DNA from: Billgrantia gudaonensis
GTDB lineage: Bacteria; Pseudomonadota; Gammaproteobacteria; Pseudomonadales; Halomonadaceae
DNA length: 64,000 nt
NCBI RefSeq assembly: GCF_900100195.1
Contig: NZ_FNES01000006.1
Span: forward strand, 62,001-126,000
Reading direction: 5' to 3'
The stretch's first letter is position 1. Each line of letters starts with the position of its first letter. This document shows, one piece after another, positions 27,181 through 36,300 of this stretch. The notes below the pieces were generated by a model that did no database searches, was not told the DNA's origin, and saw only the letters and a list, made by a program, of their open reading frames with translations. A program made the translations under genes and the position numbers.

Positions 27181-27404
27181 GTTTTTTCCTCGCCGACGGC
27201 TGCCATACAGCTACAGCAGGGTTTATGCACCGTTTCCCTAGCATTGAATCGTTGAGAGGGTTTTGGGATGAAACTTTATTTTCATTAATTGGTGATTATC
27301 GAGTTAGTTTCCTTTGAATTAGGATGATTCTTTATTGAGAGAGTTGGTCAGAAAGTGAAAAAAATCTGCATGCTTTTGCATGGATTTAGGATGATATTTT
27401 ATTT
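27181..27404. other. AT-rich, apparently non-coding segment
   Basis: About 220 bp that are visibly richer in A and T than anything else in the window, with several poly-A/T runs and no plausible reading frame. It continues at 29505-29522 on the far side of the IS1595-type insertion. Confidence 0.5.
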
Positions 27405-27505
27405 CCTGATTACGCATAACAGTCAGCTATCTTCAGGAACCGATACGGCATTGGCGGTGTTTTCGACGCCACCGTGAAAAACGCGGTATCATGGCCTTGA
27501 GGGTC

Positions 27506-28607
27506 CTGGATTCATAGAATAACCGCAGCACTTTGGTCACCACGGTGGAAGCAGGAGGGCCAGCGCCGGTACCCTTCTCGGCTCACCGGCCAAAGTGATG
27601 CAGAGCATGGGATACCGACAGCTGACCCAGACCCAACGATACCAGATCCACACGCCCGCTATGACCTGGGCATCAGCCAGCGACAGATCGGCAGGGAGCT
27701 GGGTATCCACAGCAGCACGATCAGTCGTGAGCTGCGCCGCAACGCCACCTCCGGTGGCTACGATCCCGAGCAGGCCCAGGCCGTCAGTGATCACCGGCGC
27801 CGTACCTCTTGGAAGTGGACGAAGCGCTTACCGAGCATGATCACCGCCGTTGTCGGCCGGCTGCGTGAAGAGTGGAGCCCACAGCAGATCAGCGGCTTCA
27901 TCGCGCCCCTGGCGGGCGTAGGCGTCAGTCATCAGTGGATCTATTCCTTGATCTGGGACGACAAGGCACTGGGTGGCGACCTCTGGCGCCATCTTCGTCA
28001 GCCCAAGCGTCGCAGCAAGCACCGTGCCCAGGCCAAGAGCGCTGGTCTGGGCAAGATCCCTAACCGGGTTGGCATCGAGCACCGACCGGCTGAGGTCGAT
28101 GACCGGCGCTTCATCGGTCACTGGGAGGGCGACACCGTGATTCAGGGGCACAAGCAATCAGGCCTGGTCACGCTGGTGGAGCGGCGTAGCGGCTATCTTC
28201 TGGCGGCACGGCTGCCCAAGGTCTCGGCGGGGCTGACGAAAGCGGCCATGATCCGCCTACTGAAGCCTCGTCGGGGAGCGGTCCAGACCATCACGCTGGA
28301 CAATGGCTCTGAATTCGCCGAGCACCAAGCCGTAGCCAAGGCAGTGACGGCAGCGACGTTCTTCTGTAAGCCCTATTGTTCCGGGCAGCGTGGGACCAAC
28401 GAGAACACGAATGGCCTGATACGGCAGTACTTTCCCAAGGGAACAGACTTCCGCCAGGTCACCGATGTCGAGTTGCGCCGGGTGGTCAAGAAGCTGAATG
28501 ACCGCCCGCGAAAACGGCTCGGCTATCGAACACTGGCACAGGTGTTTCTGGGGGAATACTCAGGAGCCCTGGATACCGCAGGTGCTGCGCTTATTGCTTG
28601 AATTCAG
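27506..28607 (+). mobile_element. IS30-family insertion sequence nested in the IS1595-type element
   Basis: The ends are CTGGATTC and GAATTCAG, extended by imperfect inverted repeats containing CGCAGCAC. A 5-bp direct repeat GGGTC flanks it (27501-27505, 28608-28612); this is longer than the 2-3 bp common in IS30, so the exact boundary could shift by a few bases. Length is 1,102 bp. Confidence 0.82.
27607..28601 (+). pseudogene. IS30-family transposase with a 2-bp frameshift
   Basis: It starts MGYRQLTQTQRYQI, then the frame breaks at about 27645 where CACACGCCC stands for an expected CACGCCC. The downstream frame carries ARYDLGISQRQIGRELGIHSSTISRELRRN (IS30 helix-turn-helix) and the DDE region (GHWEGDTVIQG, ITLDNGSEFAEH, NENTNGLIRQYFPKG). 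From the internal ATG at 27837 a 254-residue catalytic part is still open. Lacking the DNA-binding N-terminus, it is probably inactive. Confidence 0.87.
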
Positions 28608-29522
28608 GGGTCATAGCGTCTATTGAATCGGTACTCGAACTCGGCCAGGTAGCATGGGCATGCTGCCCGCGGATGGCATGGTAAGTGCCGGTGATCGCGT
28701 TCTTGACGTTGCCCAGCAGGGTGTTGACCCCAGTTGAACTCGGGGTTCTCCACACTGGCACGCCCACCCCCGGTGATGTGGCAGTCATGGACGTAGAGGG
28801 GTGTGTCGAAGGCTCGGAAACACCCGAGGCCGTCGCTGATGACATGGCTCCCAGGGGCAATAGCCTGGTGGGCGTAGCGACGGATCTCGGTGAGGGTGAA
28901 GCCGCTCACGCGGAGAAGCTGAACACGCAGTGGGTGGCCTTCCTCATCGGCCGCCACGAATGGGAACTTGTGCTCAGCGCCGCGCCCGCGCTTTCCCGGT
29001 CGTTCACCTCCCAGGTAGGCATCATCCAGCTCGATGCGGCCGGAGAGCCGCTCTCCTTGGTTGCGCTCGTGCATGACCTGCAGCAGCTTGTGCTTGAGCT
29101 TCCAGGCGGTGTTGTAGCTGACGCCGAGCTCCCGGGACAGCTGCAGCGCTGAGATACCGCTCTTGCGCTGGGTCAGCAAATAGATGGCCAGAAACCAGAT
29201 GGTCAACGGCAGGTGCGTGGCATGGAAGATGGTACCGGCAGTCAGCGAGGTCTGATGATAGCAGCGATGGCACTGGTAGAGCCCCCGCGACAGTCGGGGC
29301 ACACGAACCCCTTGGGCCAGCGATGCTGGAAGAGGGCTGCCTGGCATTGCGCTTCCGTGCCGTACTGCTCGAGAAACGCCGGCAACGACAGGCCGGGCTG
29401 GAACTGGATAGGATTGCGTGCCATGAGGTCACCTCATCTACTGGACATAACATCAGTATAGGGGAGACTGACGGGGTGGTGGCTGATCAACATGAGTAAT
29501 CAGGTTTTATTTTCATTCTTCA

Positions 29523-29682
29523 CCTGGAGGCCTATGAGCACAAAGAGCGGTTCTTCCACATCTGGGACTGCACCAGCCGGCGCGAGGCCGAGAAGAACTA
29601 CGGTGTCGATCTATCAACCTTCTGGAAGGATTAAGGGTTCAGGGAGCAGGGAGGCTCCATCAACCATTTAATCCGGATACCC
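29523..29682 (+). mobile_element. Internally deleted right-end fragment of the ISL3 element
   Basis: It matches 10438-10480 and then 10828-10917 of the left copy almost base for base. The middle of the transposase is missing. The join lies at GCCGAGAAG, which occurs at both places in the intact copy, so a deletion between short direct repeats is likely. The fragment supplies the right outer end of the 25-kb element. Confidence 0.92.
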
Positions 29683-29690
29683 CCGAAGAC
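29683..29690. repeat. Right target-site duplication of the 25-kb element (CCGAAGAC)
   Basis: Exact copy of 4448-4455, directly outside the right terminal repeat. Confidence 0.93.
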
Positions 29691-29714
29691 CTGCTGTAGT
29701 GTCTGTTGAATCAT
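29683..29714 (-). pseudogene. recQ: Severed first codons of recQ
   Basis: Minus strand from ATG 29714: codons for MIQQTLQQVF and the first two bases of the next codon, ending at the transposon. Joined to 4447 downward they continue in frame as GYPDFRPGQ, the RecQ motif 0. The ATG shares the palindrome TCATGA with the start of the DUF99 gene on the plus strand, so the two genes were divergent with overlapping start codons. Confidence 0.88.
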
Positions 29715-30294
29715 GAAATGGAACTCCCTTTCCCGCACATTCTCGCATATCGTCGGCTTCGACGACGCTCCCTTCCCCCGCGACCACCGTGGCGGGGTGT
29801 CCGTAGTCGGCGCGGTCTATTCGGGGCGGCGCCTGGAGGGCGTGCTCACCGGGCGAGTGTGCCGCGACGGCGACGACGGCACGGGGGAACTGGTGCGGCT
29901 GGTGCGCGATTCGAAGTTCGCCGCCCACCTGCAGCTGGTGCTGCTGCAGGGCATCGCGCTGGCCGGCTTCAACGTCATCGACGTGCCGAGGCTCGCCGCT
30001 GCGCTGGGCCTGCCGGTGCTGGTGGTGGCGCGCCGGGCGCCGCGCCGCGAGGCCCTGCGTGCGGCGCTGCTGGCCCACATCGCCGATGGTGAGCGCAAGT
30101 GGGCGTCGATCGAGGCGCTGGGGCCCATGGAGCCGCTGGGCGGGGTTTACGTGCAGCGCTGCGGGCTCTCCCGTGACGAAGCGTTCAGGGTGTTGCGCGA
30201 GACCGCGATCCACGGCGCCATTCCCGAGCCCTTGCGCACGGCCCACCTGATCGCCGGCGCCCTGGCCACCGGCGAGAGCCGCGGACGCACCTGA
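29713..30294 (+). CDS. DUF99 family protein (endonuclease dU/V-like fold)
   Basis: A 193-residue protein with the DUF99 pattern: HIVGFDDAPF at the start, VSVVGAVYSGRRLEGVLTGRV, then LQGIALAGFNVIDVPRLAAALGLPVLVV and a C-terminal PLRTAHLIAGALATGES. The family is structurally related to endonuclease V and has been described as endonuclease dU in archaea; the bacterial role is not established. Before the transposon arrived it stood head to head with recQ, which hints at DNA repair. The insertion replaced everything upstream of base -22, so its native promoter region within recQ is gone. Confidence 0.82.
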   Translation: MKWNSLSRTFSHIVGFDDAPFPRDHRGGVSVVGAVYSGRRLEGVLTGRVCRDGDDGTGELVRLVRDSKFAAHLQLVLLQGIALAGFNVIDVPRLAAALGLPVLVVARRAPRREALRAALLAHIADGERKWASIEALGPMEPLGGVYVQRCGLSRDEAFRVLRETAIHGAIPEPLRTAHLIAGALATGESRGRT

Positions 30295-30316
30295 ACTGGA
30301 GAGGCACGCCGCCGGG

Positions 30317-30336
30317 TCTCTACACTGGTGTAGAGA
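30317..30336. promoter_or_regulatory. Palindromic operator candidate before the alpha/beta hydrolase
   Basis: Arms TCTCTACAC and GTGTAGAGA with a 2-base centre, 33 bp before the next start codon. The centre is too short for an RNA hairpin loop, so a dimeric DNA-binding protein site is more likely. Confidence 0.5.
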
Positions 30337-30368
30337 GAAAGATCGCACGGGCGATCGGGAGGTACGAC

Positions 30369-31016
30369 ATGGCAATCGCCGAGCGCGGCGTCGCCATCGA
30401 GGTGGCCGAAGCGACGCTGGAAGGCGACCTGCTGCTGCCCGAAGGGGCAAGCGGCATCGTGGTCTTCGCCCATGGCAGTGGCAGCAGCCGTTTCAGCACC
30501 CGCAACCGGCAGGTGGCCCGCTATCTCAGCGAGCAGGGGCTCGCCACGCTGCTCTTCGACCTGCTCACGCCCGAGGAGAACGTCATCGACGAGCGCACTC
30601 GCGAGCTGCGCTTCGACATCCCGCTGATCGGGCGACGCATGACCGGGGCGGTGGATTGGGTGGCCCGCGCCGAGCCGACCTGCGCGCTGCACATCGGGCT
30701 GTTCGGTGCCAGCACCGGGGCGGCGGCCGCGCTGATCGCCGCCGCCGAACGTCCCGATACGGTGGTCGCCGTGGTGTCGCGTGGCGGACGCCCGGACCTC
30801 GCCGGCGAGGCGCTCGCCCGAGTGGCGGCCCCGACGCTGCTGCTGGTGGGCGGCCAGGACGGCCCGGTGATCGAGCTCAACGAGCAGGCCCGGGCACAGA
30901 TGTCCGCGCCTTGCGAGCTTGCCATCGTGCCCGGGGCCACCCACCTCTTCGAGGAACCCGGCAAGCTGGAGGAAGTCCAGGAGCGCGCCGCGCGTTTCTT
31001 CCTTGCGCACCTGTGA
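30369..31016 (+). CDS. Dienelactone hydrolase-like alpha/beta hydrolase
   Basis: A 215-residue alpha/beta hydrolase. The nucleophile elbow is GASTGAAAAL (Ser near residue 118), the acid lies in LLLVGGQDGPV and the His in IVPGATHLFEEPG. Similar proteins are annotated as dienelactone hydrolase family or are fused to phosphoribosyltransferases. Substrate unknown; I see no signal peptide, so it is cytoplasmic. ATG follows GGGAGGT. It lies 65 bp before the SMC-like operon but nothing ties it functionally to it. Confidence 0.82.
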   Translation: MAIAERGVAIEVAEATLEGDLLLPEGASGIVVFAHGSGSSRFSTRNRQVARYLSEQGLATLLFDLLTPEENVIDERTRELRFDIPLIGRRMTGAVDWVARAEPTCALHIGLFGASTGAAAALIAAAERPDTVVAVVSRGGRPDLAGEALARVAAPTLLLVGGQDGPVIELNEQARAQMSAPCELAIVPGATHLFEEPGKLEEVQERAARFFLAHL

Positions 31017-31081
31017 GTCGCGTTCCATGACGGCTGGGATTCCCCTTGGCATAATGCGCCTTTTGCCCACAGGGAAGACCC

Positions 31082-32479
31082 ATGACCGCCTGGAGCAAGC
31101 TGCTCGTCGCCACCACGCGGCTGATCGACCTGCACGACAGCGGCCACGAGCCGGGCTCGCCCTTCGTGCAGGTCAGCCAGGAGCAGCGTCGTGGCTGGCG
31201 CGACGGCTACTGGCTGGACCTCGGCTGCCTGCTGCTCGACTACCTGCTCGACGTCGACTTTGCCACCAACAGCGCTTTCGTTTCCCAGACTCGCTGCCTG
31301 ACACACCTGCGCGAGAGCTACCCCGAGTCCTATGCCGCGCTGCCCCATGACGACCTCGTCTACGTCATCAATCTGCTGGCCACCCCCAGTGAGATCCACT
31401 TTCGCCAGCCCCGGGGGGACCAGGACGGTGAAGCGGCGGGCCGCGCTGCGCGCAGCACCAAGCGTACGGCACTGATCGAGAAGCAGGGCCAGACAGGGCA
31501 GGTGCGTCTCACCCCCAGCGGCCGCCAGGCGGTGACGCTCGCCGGCCAGGTGGAGGATCTGCTCTATTCCGAATACGATGCTGCCAAGGTGTTGGCAGCC
31601 CTGGCACGGGGCGACTTCGCGTGCATTCCCGACATCACCAACCAGATCCTGTTGGCGATCCGCGCCCTGACCCAGGAGCTGCGTCGAGTGCGCGAGAATC
31701 CCACCCGAGAAGGCAAGCTCTCGGCGCTGCTCGACAACGAACGTCACTACCACAATGCCTTGACCAGCATCCAGCAGACCCTGCTGGATGCCCGGGCACA
31801 GCTGTCGACGGCGCGGCTGATGGAGCGCTTCGATGCCTGGCGGGAGATGCAGACCGAGGAGTGGGATCTGCGCATGCTCTCCAGCGCCATTGGCCGGGTG
31901 CTCACTGCCATCGAGAACCTGTCGCGGCGCCTCTCCGAGCTGCTGGCCGACATCGCCGAGGGTCGCATCCAGTCCATGGGCGTGGTCGACTTCCAGGCTC
32001 TGGCACGCCACCTGCTCGAAGCGCCCGGCGAGTCGAGTCTACAGCAGGCCGTGGTGGCTCGACTGATGCCGCTGTACGCTCAGCCCGCCTTCCCGCGAGT
32101 CGTGCCGCTGATTCCGCTGCTGGAAAGCCGTCGCGCCGAGGCCAGTCACGCCGCTCTGGTGTTCGACGAGACGAACGATGCCGACCCCGAGGATCCGCTG
32201 CTGGCCCGTTTCCTGGAGGCGCGCGGTCCGGCGCTGCGCGAGCGCCTGCGTGGCGGTCCGCTGCCGTTGCCCGAGGCGCTCGCCGAGGGCTGGCACCGCT
32301 TCGAGGACGGCGACTGCCTGGCCCAACTGCTCAATACGTTCGTCGACACCGAGCTGCTCGCTCCTGGGTTGACCGTGGGCATCGAGCCCCAGCCGTTCGC
32401 GCTACGTCTCGACGACGGGCGACGTGTCGAAGGGGCCGTGACCCCGTCACTCGGCTTCTTTGAGGAAGAACGCGCATGA
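31082..32479 (+). CDS. MksF/JetA-like kleisin-type subunit of an SMC complex
   Basis: A 465-residue, mostly helical soluble protein with no signal or membrane segment. Two long helical stretches are evident (about 170-300, LTQELRRVRENPTREGKLSALL...IQQTLLDARAQL...RLSELLADIAEG). It has no motif that I can name with certainty. The assignment rests on the operon: it is followed with 4-bp overlaps by a small 278-residue protein and a giant coiled-coil ATPase, the MksF-MksE-MksB or JetA-JetB-JetC order. In such systems this gene encodes the kleisin that bridges the ATPase heads. A structure prediction showing a winged helix plus kleisin fold would confirm it. Confidence 0.6.
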   Translation: MTAWSKLLVATTRLIDLHDSGHEPGSPFVQVSQEQRRGWRDGYWLDLGCLLLDYLLDVDFATNSAFVSQTRCLTHLRESYPESYAALPHDDLVYVINLLATPSEIHFRQPRGDQDGEAAGRAARSTKRTALIEKQGQTGQVRLTPSGRQAVTLAGQVEDLLYSEYDAAKVLAALARGDFACIPDITNQILLAIRALTQELRRVRENPTREGKLSALLDNERHYHNALTSIQQTLLDARAQLSTARLMERFDAWREMQTEEWDLRMLSSAIGRVLTAIENLSRRLSELLADIAEGRIQSMGVVDFQALARHLLEAPGESSLQQAVVARLMPLYAQPAFPRVVPLIPLLESRRAEASHAALVFDETNDADPEDPLLARFLEARGPALRERLRGGPLPLPEALAEGWHRFEDGDCLAQLLNTFVDTELLAPGLTVGIEPQPFALRLDDGRRVEGAVTPSLGFFEEERA

Positions 32480-33312
32480 ACATGACCGAAATGGGCGAGG
32501 TCGTCGCCTACCTGCTGCGTTACCGCAGCGCCGAACGGGCGCCTGGCAGTGGACGCAAGCGCCGCGCCGCCCGCGAGGGACAGCTCGCCGAGCGCGATGT
32601 CTGCGCACTGATCGACGATGCCAGCGACCTCGAACGAGAGGCGCTGCGCGATTTCCTGGCCGGTCAGGGGCTACGCCTCAAGGTCTTCGAGGCCGGGGAC
32701 TATCCGGGGATCGCGCCTGGCTCGCGCTACTATGCCCTGCTGCCGGACCCCGAGCTCGAGCAACCGCCACTCTATACCCGCGACCCGGTGTTCGAGGCCC
32801 TCAAGCTGCGCCAGGAGAGCCGCGCGGAGCTGGCCCAGTGGTACCTGCAGCTGTGGCTGCTGATGCATACCCTGCTTTACACCCGCTACAACCGGGCGCT
32901 CTCCGATGTCAGCCGCTATCAGGAAGCCACCTTCACCACGGCGGAGCTCGCCGAGCTGCTGCGCGAGCAGCTCGAGGCGCTGCGCGAGCTGGGTGAGGCG
33001 GCGCCAGAGACGAGCCGCGCCCTGTGTGAGGAGCGTGGCGAGGACGTCAGTCGCCGGGTTCGTGCCTTCATCGATCTGCAGGCGCGGGCCGGTCTGCTCG
33101 AGGCCGTGCGTAGCGACGACCGCGAAGCGGAGGGAGAGATCTGGCAGCAGACGCTGCTCGGCGCCCTGGAGAGCGAGCAGGTGGGCGTGCACCAGCTCGC
33201 CCATCTCCAGGTCCTGGCCCAAGGTGGCGTCGGCCAGACAGCCGCTGAGGCCGGCGATGATACGTTCGGTGGGATGTCCGCCGGCGAAGGAGACGAGGAG
33301 GTCGCCCCATGA
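32476..33312 (+). CDS. MksE/JetB-like small subunit of an SMC complex
   Basis: A 278-residue protein without membrane segments. It starts in an ATGA overlap with the preceding gene and ends in another with the ATPase gene, so all three are made in step. Helical segments (AELAQWYLQLWLLMHTLLYTRYNRALSDVSRYQEATF, TTAELAELLREQLEALRELGEA) fit the winged-helix KITE-type partner (MksE/JetB/MukE) that dimerises on the kleisin. The C-terminal 40 residues are acidic and Gly-rich (GDDTFGGMSAGEGDEEVAP). Family assignment is by position and size; sequence alone is not decisive. Confidence 0.55.
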   Translation: MNMTEMGEVVAYLLRYRSAERAPGSGRKRRAAREGQLAERDVCALIDDASDLEREALRDFLAGQGLRLKVFEAGDYPGIAPGSRYYALLPDPELEQPPLYTRDPVFEALKLRQESRAELAQWYLQLWLLMHTLLYTRYNRALSDVSRYQEATFTTAELAELLREQLEALRELGEAAPETSRALCEERGEDVSRRVRAFIDLQARAGLLEAVRSDDREAEGEIWQQTLLGALESEQVGVHQLAHLQVLAQGGVGQTAAEAGDDTFGGMSAGEGDEEVAP

Positions 33313-36300
33313 GCGTGATCCACCGCATCGAGGTCGCCAACCTGCTCAACAAGCACGGCGACGTGGCCTCGCCCTGGGATGCCAAGATGCGCCACCTGCT
33401 GCTCGATCTGCGCGGCCAGTCGAGTGCCATCAGCATGGAAAACGGTTTCGGCAAGACCACCCTGGCCGAGGCATTGATCGGCTTGCTGTCGCGGGATCGC
33501 AGCCTGCTCTCGCGCACGCGGCGCAAGTGTTCCCCCTCCACGGTGTCGGGGGAAGGGCGCAGTTGGAGCCACTTGCGCGTCGAGTTCCGCTCGCGCAGTG
33601 CCGCGCCCGGGCAGGACGACATGCTGGCCGCAGCCGGCGAGGAGGTGGCCGGCGAGACATTCGTGTTCGGCTTCTACGGCTACAGCGACGGCAGCGGGCT
33701 CTCCTTCTACCACTATCCCGGGCGGCTCGAGGACATTCCGGTCCACCACCTGACGCGGGACGGCAAGCTGGCGCTCTACGCCAATAGCGACGTCAAGGCG
33801 ATGATGGCCGAACGCGGGGTGCGATTGACCCACAATCGCGACGAGTGGCTGGAGGCCGTGGGGGCTCACGTATCGCGGCGCGAACTCGTTCAACTTGCCG
33901 CCTTCCAGAAGGAGGGGGGCGCCGACAAGAGCCAGATCTTCAACGCCATCAAGCCGCGTCCCGGCGAGAAGGCCGACCAGGCGTTCTTCTTCGAGGTGCT
34001 GGCGCCGGAGATCCTCTCTGGCGCCACGCGCGGCGAGACCGACGAGAGCGAGGAACTGATCGAGGAGGTGATCCTCAACTCGGGCACCAACATCACCGAA
34101 CTGCGTCATCGGCTCGAAGAGGCAGAGCACGACCAGCGCCGCGCCCGGGACAAGGTCGAACGTCTGGCGGCGCTCGAGGGCGAAGGCGAGGCCCTGCTCG
34201 CCGCTCGTCATGAACTCGCCGAGAGCGACCGCGAGCTGGCCCAGAGCGAGGCGCTGCTGGGCGGACAGGCGCTGGCCGGTTTGCCCGGCGTCCCCCGATT
34301 GTCGGATCAAGCCGCTGGCGACGCCGCCGCAGGTCTGGCCTGGGCGGTGGGCGACACCGACCGGCCACGGGTCTCCACCTGGCTGTTGGCCCGGCTGGCA
34401 GGGGTGAAGGAGCGCGCCGTGCGCGGCGCCCTGGTCGAGCGCGGCGACCGGGTCGAGAGCCATCGGCGGCTCGTTCACCTGCCCGGGGCAGACTGGCCGG
34501 CGGCGCGCGAGGTGGGCCACGTGAGCTTTGCCGCGGCCCGCCAGTGGCTAGCCGAGAGCTTGGCCTTCGACGACGATGCGGCGCGCTATCGCGCTCTAGC
34601 GGCACTGGACGAGGGCGCCGAAGCGTTCGAGGCGCAGGACGGCAACCGTTTCCGCGAAGAGGTGATCGGCGATACGGTCTACCTGGATGAATTGAAGCAC
34701 GAACTGAGCGATCAGGAGGCGCGCCAGGAAGCGCTCGATCAGGAGCGCGAGCGCCTCGAGTCCCAGCAGCGCGACTTCGTCGACAACCAGAGTTTCTACA
34801 CCCAGGCCATCGCCGATGGTCTGTTCAGCGAGGCGGAGCTGGAGTCGCCAGAGACCACTGCCGCCGTGGCCCGTGACGAGGCCGCTGCGGCGCGCACTGC
34901 GCTCAACGAGCACCTGGGACGTGTCGGCGAACTCAAACAGGTGGCCGGCTGGCATGCGGATTTTCGGCGAGAACGCCCCGACGAGAGGCCGGCCGAACGG
35001 CTGGCCGAGAAGCAGGCAACCGAAGCCGAACTGAGTGAAACCCTCGACCGTCTTAGCGGCGAGCGCGACGAGAGCATCACCGCCTACGAGCAGGCGCGTG
35101 CCGAGCGCGAGCGGCTCAATGCCGAGCGCGAGCGTCTGACCGGGGAACGCGGCCCTCTGGCCCACGGCCAGGCGCCGTGGCGTGCCTTCCTCGAGGGCTG
35201 GCCCGGCGAGTCGGTGCAGGGCTTCTGGGGGCGGCGCAAGACGGCGCTGGCCGAGCTCGAGAGCCGCTGTCGCGAGGCCGAACAGCGCCGCCAGGAGGCC
35301 GAGCGTACACAGGCCCGTCTCGCTCCGCTGGCCGAAGCGGCGGCCCGCTACGCCGAACTGCACGGCGACGATGACCCGGTGCACCTGCGGGTGCGCTTGC
35401 GCGACCGGGAGCGTGAGCTGGCCGACGAGTCGCATCGACTGGAGACCGAAGAGGCGCACTTGCGCCAACTGCATGCGGCCCGGCTCTCCTTTGCGGAACT
35501 GAATGGCGCTAGAGAGCTCTCCCCCGAGGCGTGGCTGGCCGATGCACGGCGTCGCTATCCGCGGCTGCTGCGCGAAGCCGAAACGCTGGCGGCGGACATC
35601 GCCGCCCGTGAGGCCTACCTGGCGCAGTTGGCCGGCGACCCGCTGGAACGCCGCGCTGCGGAAGCCGAGGCGCATCGTCTCCTCGAGGAAGCTGGCATTG
35701 CCTGGCAGCCGCTGCACGTCGTGCTCAATGCCAAGGACGTGGCCGAGGCCCGGCGCCGTGAGCGGTTGGCCCAGGCAGCCGGTCTGCTCTTCGCACCGGT
35801 GGTAGCGGGGAGCGAGGCGGCGCGACATGCCGCTGAGGTACTGATCGATGCGGGCCTGGCCGTGCCGGTGTTCGAGGCACAGCGGCTGGAGGCACTCCTG
35901 GAGCGCGGCGAGCCGCCCCTGGGCGCCGTGCAGGGCGTGGAGACGCTGGCGGTGAAGGCGGCCCTGGATCCGAGCTATCTGGAGGCTCTGCGCGAGGCGA
36001 CCGAGACGCGTCTGGCCGCGGATCGCGCACGTCAGCAGGCGCTGGAAGCCGAGTGCCAGCACCTCGACCCTCATGGCGAAACCTTCGCCTTGGCTCTGGA
36101 GGCCCGCGAAGCCGATGACAGCGACGTGGAGCGTGCGCTGGAACGCTTGGCCGAGACGCAGTCGCGCCTGGGCGAGCAGCAGGAGAGACTCGCGCCGCGC
36201 TTGAGCGAGGCGGCGCTGGCCTGCATCGACGACTATCAGCGCTATCTGCAGGAGGGCGGCGACCTGGCCCTGGAACGAGCGGCCGAGACCCGCGCCGAGG

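Larger units (their letters stand above)
27410..29424 (-). pseudogene. IS1595-family transposase, frameshifted and split by IS30
   Basis: The N-terminal part from 29424 (PIQFQPGLSLPAFLEQYGTEAQC, QHRWPKGFVCPDC) has the zinc-ribbon start of the family. A frameshift near 29295 moves the reading to LYQCHRCYHQTSLTAGTIFH and onwards through the DDE_Tnp_IS1595 domain (RIELDDAYLGGERPGKRGRG, HVISDGLGCF). Another shift near 28740 precedes NTLLGNVKNAITGTYHAI. The C-terminus is interrupted at RRYD by the IS30 insertion and resumes on its far side as LKAMIPRF and TPPMPYRFLKIADCYA with a stop at 27410. It cannot make a working enzyme. Confidence 0.87.
27405..29504 (-). mobile_element. IS1595-family element, decayed, with an IS30-family element inside
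   Basis: The ends are inverted repeats reading inward CCTGATTACGCAT (27405) and CCTGATTACTCAT (29504, complement). A perfect 8-bp direct repeat TTTTATTT flanks it (27397-27404 and 29505-29512), which is the IS1595-family duplication length. Without the nested IS30 element and its duplication it is about 990 bp, a normal size. Confidence 0.88.
4456..29682. mobile_element. 25.2-kb metal-resistance composite transposon bounded by ISL3-family ends
   Basis: The outer 24 bases of the two ends are inverted repeats matching at 21 positions (terminal GGGTATCCGGA, then a second matching block TGGTTGAT). The element is flanked by a perfect 8-bp direct repeat. The left end belongs to an ISL3 unit with transposase (8314-10870). 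The right end is a 160-bp remnant of a second copy in the same orientation (29523-29682). Between them lie metal efflux, envelope, copper-chaperone and arsenic genes and several dead insertion sequences. Excision restores recQ, so the whole block must have arrived as one unit. What is inferred: that the ISL3 transposase moved it. The family match rests on the transposase type, the end sequences and the duplication length. Confidence 0.88.

Noticed and set aside
4456-29682. Integrative element or prophage moved by an integrase at a tRNA
   Set aside because: There is no integrase gene, tRNA gene or long att repeat; the ends and 8-bp duplication fit DDE-type transposition.
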